A stretch of DNA of 6,375 nt from the NCBI GenBank assembly GCA_028275145.1, contig JAQCNG010000090.1, positions 1 through 6,375 of the forward strand. Reading direction: 5' to 3'. Under the pieces are notes generated by a model. That model searched no databases. It was not told where the DNA came from and saw nothing but the letters and a program-made list of their open reading frames with translations. The stretch is from Halovenus sp. Lineage in GTDB: Archaea; Halobacteriota; Halobacteria; Halobacteriales; Haloarculaceae. Position numbers and translations under genes: made by a program. Positions 1 through 6,375 of this stretch are shown here, one piece after another. Numbering within the stretch: the stretch's first letter is position 1; each line of letters opens with the position of its first letter.

Positions 1-1631
<1,631 letters not shown>

Positions 1632-1647
1632 TTAGTGCACCCTGCGA

Positions 1648-1653
1648 CTTAAA
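1648..1653 (-). promoter_or_regulatory. gyrB TATA box
   Basis: On the minus strand the sequence reads CGGGGGGTTTAAGTCGCAGG, with the TTTAAG core in otherwise very GC-rich DNA. Placing the transcription start about 25 bases downstream puts it near 1625, leaving a leader of about 12 bases before the gyrB ATG. The flanking G-run is not a typical purine-rich BRE. The assignment rests on spacing and composition alone. Confidence 0.6.
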
Positions 1654-1658
1654 CCCCC

Positions 1659-1691
1659 CGCACGCGCACGGCGCGCGTCGCGCGTGCATAT
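1659..1691. repeat. Alternating purine/pyrimidine tract with embedded 8-bp inverted repeat
   Basis: Three alternating runs abut with only two phase breaks: 1659-1670 (CGCACGCGCACG), 1671-1678 (GCGCGCGT) and 1679-1691 (CGCGCGTGCATAT). Such sequence is prone to left-handed Z-DNA under negative supercoiling. Within it GCACGCGC (1660-1667) is perfectly inverted as GCGCGTGC (1680-1687), with 12 bases between the arms. It lies immediately upstream of the gyrB TATA box. A regulatory role is inference. Confidence 0.6.
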
Positions 1692-1907
1692 CTCCCGAGA
1701 CGCGCTCTCTCGGCACCAGCATCGCCCAGAGAGCCCTCCGACACCGACCGTACCATTCGAACGGAGTGAGTAACGACGGCGAGCAGCGCATCGAGGGGAC
1801 GGCAAAGGTTGGTCCGGCGGAGGACCTGTAGGGCAGTCGGTCACACGGCCGAGACCGGACGACCCCGGAACGAAAGGAACACACGTCCTCACACACTATC
1901 GCCGGGC

Positions 1908-3026
1908 ATGACAGTCACCGAACCGGAACTGCGTGAGCGACTCGCGGAGATCGAGGACCCGCTCGTCGGCGACGACATCGTTTCGCTGGGGCTGATAAAC
2001 GACATCAGCATAAAAGGAGGCCGTGCGGGCATCTCGGTGGCGTTCAACACGCCGTACGCGCCGGCCGAGATGGACCTGGGCAAGGAGATCCGCGAGGTGG
2101 TCACCGGGGCAGGCCTGGAGCCACAGATCGATGCGGCGGTGACCGCGGAACAGGGGTTCGACCAGGAGGTGTTCCCGAACATCCGCAACGTCGTCGCGGT
2201 CGCCTCCGGAAAGGGCGGTGTCGGTAAGACGACCGTCGCGGCCAACCTCGCGGCGGGACTGGACCGACTGGGTGCCCGTGTGGGACTGCTCGACGCGGAC
2301 ATCCACGGGCCGAACGTCCCCCGGATGCTGCCGGTCGAGGACGAACCACAGGTGACCGGCAACGAGGAGCGTCTCGTTCCGGCCGTCTCCGACGGGGTGA
2401 AACTGATGAGTATGGGCTTTCTCATAAAGAACCAGGACGACCCCGCGGTTTTGCGGGGGCCGATGGTCAACAACGTGATGACCCACTTCCTGGAGAACGT
2501 CGAGTGGGGGACACTCGACTATCTCGTTGTCGACCTGCCGCCCGGCACCGGCGACGCATCGCTCGACCTGCTGCAGTCGCTGCCGGTGACCGGTGTCGCG
2601 ATTGTCACCACACCCCAGCAGATGGCCGTCGACGACGCCAGAAAGGGGCTGCGACTGTTCGAGAAGCACAACGCCCCGGTGCTGGGTCTCGTCGAGAACA
2701 TGAGCACGTTTCACTGCTCGAGCTGTGGCGACACGCACAACCCCTTCGGCGAGGGTGGTGCCGCGGTCATCGCCGACGACTACAACGTCGAGATTCTCGG
2801 CTCGCTGCCGATCCACACCGACTACGGAGCAGACGGCACCGAGGCCCCGGTGATCAAAGACGAGACGAGTCCGGTCCACGACGTGACGGCAGACCTCGTC
2901 GAACACACCGTCGACCGCGTCGGCGAGGTCAACCGGCGACGCCCCGACGACCGACTCCAGAGCGTCGACGCCAGCTCTGCCTTCGGTGACCAGCCCTCCG
3001 GCACGGCGCGTCTCGCCGACCGGTGA
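1908..3026 (+). CDS. mrp: Mrp/ApbC-family P-loop iron-sulfur cluster carrier ATPase
   Basis: A cytoplasmic NTPase of the Mrp/ApbC/Nbp35 family, which binds a labile 4Fe-4S cluster at a dimer interface and delivers it to target proteins. The 372-residue product opens with a DUF59/MIP18-like domain (about 1-80), recognisable by EIEDPLVGDDIVSLGLI. This copy has no Cys in that domain, where some relatives do. The deviant Walker A is GKGGVGKT at 101-108, followed by LLDADIHGPNVPRM (128-140), the VVDLPPGTGD Walker B region (207-216) and TTPQQMA (234-240). The bridging cluster ligands are C270 and C273 in FHCSSCGDTHNPFGEGG. A polar tail of about 35 residues follows the ATPase core. The ATG at 1908 is preferred because it starts directly before the DUF59 domain; an upstream in-frame start at 1809 adds only basic low-information residues. 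It is divergent from gyrB and convergent with the regulator, so probably monocistronic. The exact client proteins are unknown. Confidence 0.93.
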   Translation: MTVTEPELRERLAEIEDPLVGDDIVSLGLINDISIKGGRAGISVAFNTPYAPAEMDLGKEIREVVTGAGLEPQIDAAVTAEQGFDQEVFPNIRNVVAVASGKGGVGKTTVAANLAAGLDRLGARVGLLDADIHGPNVPRMLPVEDEPQVTGNEERLVPAVSDGVKLMSMGFLIKNQDDPAVLRGPMVNNVMTHFLENVEWGTLDYLVVDLPPGTGDASLDLLQSLPVTGVAIVTTPQQMAVDDARKGLRLFEKHNAPVLGLVENMSTFHCSSCGDTHNPFGEGGAAVIADDYNVEILGSLPIHTDYGADGTEAPVIKDETSPVHDVTADLVEHTVDRVGEVNRRRPDDRLQSVDASSAFGDQPSGTARLADR

Positions 3027-3083
3027 CCGGCTCGCCGACGCGCAGGCAGTTCACAGGGTCGAGAGCCTCACACACGGACGGCT

Positions 3084-4073
3084 CTACTCGCCCGCGTTCG
3101 ACCAGTCCACAGCCAGCACGTCGAGGTCGCTGTCGAGCGTGAGCGCGAGTTCGTCGCCGTCGTATGCGACGGTCACACGGACCCGGAGTGGGTCGGTCGA
3201 GACCAGGTCCTGGTCGTAGTCGATGTCCGCCTTTATCTCCTCGTTCTCGACGACGGTGTCGAAGTCGTTCGTGCTGTAGGGGTAGCCGAAATCGACGTCG
3301 TGGTCGTAGAGAAACGAGATGACCGCCGGGTGGTTCTCGACGACACCCGAAACCGACCCCGTCGCGTGGTGTTTGCAGGTGGCACAGACCCAGTGTGCCC
3401 GGATGGGTTCACTGTAGCCGCAGTTCGGACAGGGCTCGGCCTCCCAGGACTCGTGGTCGTAACAGACCGCGAGTGACTGCTCGAGGACACCCGAGCAGCG
3501 CGGGCAGACGTTGCCGGTCAGCCGCGCCGACATCGGCCAGTCGAGAAAGGTCAGCGTCGCAAACAGCTCCTCCGGACTGCGGTGTGCGACGCCGGCCGGC
3601 GAGAACGACTTGCCCCAGAGCGTCCCGTCGGGGTACTCGGCGGACTCGAAGTGGCCGCCACAGTCGGTACAGACGTGGTACACCCGGCCGCCGTCGTAGG
3701 TGAGCCGGGTGTCGCCGCCGCAGCGCTCACAGTCCACCGCGATGTCGGTCGGTTCGAGACGGCCCTCCTGCCCCGCGCCGGCAATCACCGACTGCACCAG
3801 CTTCAGCCCCACCGGCCGGAACGTGTACCCCTCGTCGGTCTGCTCGACGTACCGCCCGCGCAACTTGTCGAGGTGGTAGTTGAACTGACCCGAATCCGAC
3901 ACCGGAACCGCCTCGTAGAGCTCCGAAAACGAAACCGCATCCGCCGTCGACATCGGGTCGTAGGCCTCCCAGAGCGCCCGGAGGATGCCCATGCGAATCT
4001 CGTTGCCGAGAATCTCGAACACCTCCTCCGGCGGGATGTCCGACTGGCTCTCGTCCAGCGGCGTGCTCTTCAT
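3084..4073 (-). CDS. Winged-helix (ArsR-like) transcriptional regulator with zinc-ribbon domains
   Basis: Likely a DNA-binding regulator of a haloarchaeal ArsR-like family; target genes are unknown. The 329-residue product has an N-terminal winged helix at about 16-100, with EVFEILGNEIRMGILRALWE, then SFSELYEAVPVSDSGQFNYHLDKL as recognition helix and the wing GYTFRPVGLKLV. Five CxxC pairs follow: C115/C118, C135/C138, C190/C193, C215/C218 and C230/C233, plus a lone C204 and KHH after C233. This suggests two or three zinc ribbons, the first from 115-118 with 135-138. The last 90 residues are acidic, with no metal motif. The ATG at 4073 is chosen over a TTG at 4094 because a TATA box centred about 26 bases upstream predicts transcription starting at that ATG. 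The C-terminal part could bind a ligand or protein partner. It converges on mrp with a 57-base gap lacking an obvious terminator. Confidence 0.85.
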   Translation of the reverse strand: MKSTPLDESQSDIPPEEVFEILGNEIRMGILRALWEAYDPMSTADAVSFSELYEAVPVSDSGQFNYHLDKLRGRYVEQTDEGYTFRPVGLKLVQSVIAGAGQEGRLEPTDIAVDCERCGGDTRLTYDGGRVYHVCTDCGGHFESAEYPDGTLWGKSFSPAGVAHRSPEELFATLTFLDWPMSARLTGNVCPRCSGVLEQSLAVCYDHESWEAEPCPNCGYSEPIRAHWVCATCKHHATGSVSGVVENHPAVISFLYDHDVDFGYPYSTNDFDTVVENEEIKADIDYDQDLVSTDPLRVRVTVAYDGDELALTLDSDLDVLAVDWSNAGE

Positions 4074-4095
4074 ACACGAGTGTAGTGTCGTCAAT

Positions 4096-4103
4096 CATAT
4101 AGA
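4096..4103 (-). promoter_or_regulatory. TATA box of the zinc-ribbon regulator gene (leaderless)
   Basis: The minus strand reads TCTATATG, centred about 26 bases upstream of the ATG at 4073. The transcript would therefore begin at or within a base or two of the start codon, the common leaderless arrangement in haloarchaea. A purine-rich stretch (GAAAGACAGG) precedes it and could serve as the BRE. This promoter decides the choice of start codon. Confidence 0.7.
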
Positions 4104-4108
4104 CCTGT

Positions 4109-4135
4109 CTTTCGGGGGTGTAACGACCCCGAAAG
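4109..4135. repeat. Perfect 9-bp inverted repeat with 9-bp spacer, probable operator
   Basis: The arms are CTTTCGGGG (4109-4117) and CCCCGAAAG (4127-4135), with the 9-base spacer GTGTAACGA. It lies just upstream of the TATA/BRE of the regulator gene. Nearly two helical turns between arm centres (18 bp) suits binding by a dimer. No T-run follows on the minus strand, so a terminator of the protease gene, which ends about 100 bases upstream, is less likely. Binding by the adjacent regulator (autoregulation) is inference. Confidence 0.6.
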
Positions 4136-4233
4136 GGACCACCCGCCGGGGCCGACCAGAGCCCGAAACCGGCCGACACGGGACCACTCGTCGCACGGAC
4201 AACCAGCCCACGGGCGCGCCGGCGTCCGGCCGC

Positions 4234-6015
4234 TCACAGCAAAATTGGGCCAAACAGGAGCGCGGCCAGCGCACCGATCATCAGCAGTGTCACGCCGGTG
4301 GTGACAAGCGTCACGAGCAGCCGTCCGTCCGAAACCGGGAGCCGCGACACCAGTGACTCGGTGCTGACCCGGAGGATGTGTCCGCCGTCGAGCGGGAACG
4401 CCGGGATGCAGTTGAAGATTGCGAGATTGAAGTTTATCCACCCGGTCCAGAACAGCAGGTTGGCCAGGATGAACAGCCCACCACCCATGAACGAGAGGGG
4501 CCCCTCGAGAACGAAAAACGAGGTCACGTCGGGTGTGAAGCCGGCGAAACTGTAGGTCACACTGGGCTCCATCAGCCCCATGAACGGGAGGATGAGCAAC
4601 TGGACAACGTAGATGAGCGCGCCGCCGGCCATCGAGGCGTCCTCGGGGATGGCGTCGCCGCTGACGATCTCCAGAAACCGCTCGGCCGGGTAGGTGTCCG
4701 CGCCGAAGTCGTCGAGGAGAATCCCGCTGTACCCGTCACGGGTCTGGACGCCGAGTCCCGCCTCGTCACCGCCGCTGAGGGTAACGTCGAACGTCTCCCG
4801 CTCGAAGTTCCCGTCCTCGCTCTCGACGTAGGCGACGATTTCGGCGGTCTCGCCTGACGAGCGCCCGTCGAGGGCATCCGAGAGCGCCGTCGCGTTGACC
4901 ACCCGCTCGTCGTCGATGTGAGTGACAATCGTCGGGGTGCCGTCGGTCGGTGCGCCGGCGGCCGCGAGCGCCTCACCGTCTGTCACCCGCGCGACGAAGG
5001 CACCGACTGGAAGCGTGATGTTCCCCCGATTCGTCGCAACCGTCGCCGTCGGACCGTCGACAGCCTCGACGAGGTCACGCTCGGTATCCACAAGGGTGTC
5101 ACCGACACGCTCGACCCGTGTGAGCGGCTCCTCCCCCTCCACGTCGTCGGCGATACCCTCGACGGAACCGATGACGAGCAGCGACCGGTCGACCGTGCGG
5201 TCGGCCCCGTTGCGCAACTCGACGCCGACACTGTCGCTCGCACCCCAGAGCACCGCCTCGAGGTCACTCTCGTTTTCCACCGCGGTCCCGTCGATACCCG
5301 TGATGACGTCGCCCTGCCCGAGACCCGCCTCCTCGGCACCCGACCCGGCGAAGGTGGCGCCGACCGATGCACCCGGGGCGGCGGCAATCGAGCCGAGCAC
5401 CGGCCCGACCAGCAGCAACAGCGCGAGAATCGTCACGGCGAAGTTGTTGGTGATGCCGGCGGCGAACATCCGAATCTGTGCACCGCGGTTCGCCTCGGCC
5501 TGGTTCTCCGGATCTGGCTGGACGAACGCGCCCAGCGGGACGAACGCGAGCATCGCCACCCCCATCGACTCGATGTCGATGTTCTCGACGCGGCAGAGCA
5601 GGCCGTGGCCGCCCTCGTGGACCACCAGCCCGACGACCAGCCCGAACAGTATCTCGCCCGCCGCGTTCAGCGGGAGAAAGTCGTTGACCCCCGGGATCAC
5701 CAGTACGTTCTGCGGGTTCTCGATTGTCGCCCCGTCGGGCTGGCTGAGCACCGCGAGTACGGCAACAGCAACGAGGATGCCGGCAAACACCATCACCACC
5801 AGCGCGACACCGACACCGACGTTTCCCCAGGCACGCCAGAACCGGTCACGGTCCGCCAGCCGGTCGAGAAAGACCCGCCCGCGTTTCGTGTGAATCGTCT
5901 GTACCGGTCCCGACACACTGACTGACGACGGCAGATACCCCCGCGCGTTCAGCCCCATCACCACAACCGTATACAGCACAATTCCAACGACTACCCACGT
6001 CAGCAGACTCGCCAT
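4234..6015 (-). CDS. Site-2-type (M50) intramembrane zinc metalloprotease with PDZ-like domains
   Basis: A membrane-embedded protease of the S2P/M50 family, which cleaves substrates within or near the bilayer. The 593-residue product has a helix at about 4-21, a soluble loop with basic residues, a helix at 66-91, then the zinc site helix with VVHEGGHGLL (H133, E134, H137). Helices at about 187-213 lead into a large insertion (215-455) containing two PDZ-like units: one around 218-285 (GSGAEEAGLGQGDVITGIDG), the other around 338-415 (AAGAPTDGTPTIVTHIDDE). Helices then resume at about 464-485 and 510-545. The third zinc ligand lies in FNCIPAFPLDGGH (N535, D543, H546), followed by a last helix at 565-590. 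All catalytic residues are present. The ATG at 6015 is chosen because MASLLTWVVVGIVLY starts the first helix and a TATA-like element lies about 25 bases upstream. The in-frame extension to 6144 adds 43 unhelpful residues and overlaps the neighbouring gene. The substrate is unknown; an anti-sigma-type target is unlikely in archaea. Confidence 0.92.
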   Translation of the reverse strand: MASLLTWVVVGIVLYTVVVMGLNARGYLPSSVSVSGPVQTIHTKRGRVFLDRLADRDRFWRAWGNVGVGVALVVMVFAGILVAVAVLAVLSQPDGATIENPQNVLVIPGVNDFLPLNAAGEILFGLVVGLVVHEGGHGLLCRVENIDIESMGVAMLAFVPLGAFVQPDPENQAEANRGAQIRMFAAGITNNFAVTILALLLLVGPVLGSIAAAPGASVGATFAGSGAEEAGLGQGDVITGIDGTAVENESDLEAVLWGASDSVGVELRNGADRTVDRSLLVIGSVEGIADDVEGEEPLTRVERVGDTLVDTERDLVEAVDGPTATVATNRGNITLPVGAFVARVTDGEALAAAGAPTDGTPTIVTHIDDERVVNATALSDALDGRSSGETAEIVAYVESEDGNFERETFDVTLSGGDEAGLGVQTRDGYSGILLDDFGADTYPAERFLEIVSGDAIPEDASMAGGALIYVVQLLILPFMGLMEPSVTYSFAGFTPDVTSFFVLEGPLSFMGGGLFILANLLFWTGWINFNLAIFNCIPAFPLDGGHILRVSTESLVSRLPVSDGRLLVTLVTTGVTLLMIGALAALLFGPILL

Positions 6016-6036
6016 TAGGTCCAGTGAGGCGATGTT

Positions 6037-6044
6037 TGTAAAAG
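6037..6044 (-). promoter_or_regulatory. TATA-like element of the M50 protease gene (leaderless)
   Basis: The minus strand reads CTTTTACA, centred about 25 bases upstream of the ATG at 6015, which predicts a leaderless transcript. There is no Shine-Dalgarno sequence before that ATG (CTCACTGGACCTA precedes it). This supports a separate promoter for the protease despite the co-directional upstream gene. Confidence 0.55.
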
Positions 6045-6097
6045 AGCGTTTGGTTCCTTTCCTCTGTCCCGGGAGTTCCGGCGAACACCGGGTGCCG

Positions 6098-6346
6098 TCA
6101 GGAGTCCGACGAACCCTCGATTGGTGGGTTGAGATACACCGCATCGAGGAAACAGAGCCCGCTCAGGAGCGCACCACCGGCCAGTGCCACCTGCAGCGGA
6201 ACCGGTGTGAGTGCGTACACGCTCAACGCGAGCGCGAACACCAGCGGGATAGCAGCCAACAGCAGGTCGTACCGGGAGAGCCGGCCGAGCACCCGTCGCC
6301 AGTGCTCCCGTCGTGAACGATTGTCTGTGTTGCTACTGGTGCTCAT
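6098..6346 (-). CDS. Small membrane protein with two predicted transmembrane helices, function unknown
   Basis: An 82-residue protein I cannot assign to a functional family, though similar short proteins are common in haloarchaea. It has a polar, basic N-terminus (SRREHWRRVLGRLSRYD, about 11-27), then helix one at about 28-46 (LLLAAIPLVFALALSVYAL) and helix two at about 50-70. It ends in a short acidic tail (NPPIEGSSDS). The positive N-terminus suggests both ends face the cytoplasm. The ATG at 6346 has a good Shine-Dalgarno match 6 bases upstream that overlaps the stop of a probable upstream gene, so it is likely translated from that gene's transcript. The protease gene begins 82 bases downstream with its own promoter. 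The coding call rests on hydrophobic pattern, start signal and length. Confidence 0.75.
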   Translation of the reverse strand: MSTSSNTDNRSRREHWRRVLGRLSRYDLLLAAIPLVFALALSVYALTPVPLQVALAGGALLSGLCFLDAVYLNPPIEGSSDS

Positions 6347-6352
6347 CTGTTC

Positions 6353-6361
6353 TCACCCCTC
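6353..6361 (-). promoter_or_regulatory. Ribosome binding site of the small membrane protein gene
   Basis: The minus strand reads GAGGGGTGA, close to the 16S-complementary AGGAGGTGA, ending 6 bases before the ATG at 6346. Its last three bases are also the TGA of the presumed upstream gene. This contrasts with the leaderless starts of the protease and regulator and suggests translation from an internal position of a longer mRNA. Confidence 0.6.
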
Positions 6362-6375
6362 GAAAATCTGTTCGA
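6353..6375 (-). CDS. Possible 3' end of an upstream gene (C-terminus EQIFEG)
   Basis: In the frame ending with TGA at 6353-6355, the minus strand reads ...EQIFEG before the stop. The short spacing to the next ATG (6 bases) and the overlap with its ribosome binding site are what one expects at an operon junction. Only six complete codons are visible, so neither the product nor the reading frame can be established. Confidence 0.35.

Noticed and set aside
1809..1907. N-terminal extension of mrp by 33 codons
   Set aside because: The added sequence is Arg/Thr-rich and lies before the natural start of the DUF59 domain; no ribosome site supports it.
2005..2025. Shine-Dalgarno-like AAAGGAGG inside mrp
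   Set aside because: It encodes IKGGR of the DUF59 domain and no plausible separate gene starts behind it.
1896..2906. Minus-strand open frame of 336 codons opposite mrp
   Set aside because: Shadow of the clear Mrp reading frame; no domain recognised.
3012..3042. Short direct repeat CTCGCCGAC on both sides of the mrp stop codon
   Set aside because: Nine bases in GC-rich sequence, not clearly more than chance; no sign of a duplication affecting the gene.
4074..4094. TTG start for the zinc-ribbon regulator
   Set aside because: It lies against the TATA box, so it would be upstream of the predicted transcript start.
4918..5925. Plus-strand open frames of over 300 codons opposite the M50 protease
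   Set aside because: Two overlapping frames, rich in Arg or Ser/Thr, mirror the codons of the real gene; no start signal or family resemblance.
6016..6144. N-terminal extension of the protease by 43 codons
   Set aside because: It would cross the promoter, overlap the 3' end of the small membrane protein gene and precede the first membrane helix with unrelated polar residues.

Overview
The window is GC-rich, with strong G/C third-position bias, acidic proteins and TATA-type promoters sitting about 25 bases upstream of start codons. Together with the gene families this points to a haloarchaeon (class Halobacteria). No species is claimed.

Layout from left to right. Positions 1-1613 (minus strand) hold the 5' part of gyrB, the ATPase and start of the TOPRIM subunit of DNA gyrase. 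The reading frame leaves ordinary GyrB sequence after Met504, exactly where the conserved TDADVDG metal-binding motif should follow. It continues in frame into the N-terminal splicing block of an intein that runs off the window. Positions 1614-1907 are a 294-base divergent spacer with the gyrB TATA box and, just upstream of it, a striking alternating purine/pyrimidine tract. Positions 1908-3026 (plus strand) encode an Mrp/ApbC-type P-loop iron-sulfur carrier. It converges on a gene at 3084-4073 (minus strand) for a winged-helix regulator with several zinc-ribbon cysteine pairs. That gene has a good leaderless promoter with a perfect 9+9 inverted repeat next to it. Positions 4234-6015 (minus strand) encode a site-2-type (M50) intramembrane metalloprotease with PDZ-like insertions, also apparently leaderless. 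Positions 6098-6346 (minus strand) encode a small protein with two membrane helices. The last 23 bases look like the 3' end of a further gene upstream of it.

The genes are mostly housekeeping and do not form one pathway. The right half (small membrane protein, protease, regulator) is co-directional, but the protease and the regulator each appear to have their own promoter. The two observations most worth following are the gyrB intein junction and the possible supercoiling-sensitive structure in the gyrB promoter, both concerning gyrase.
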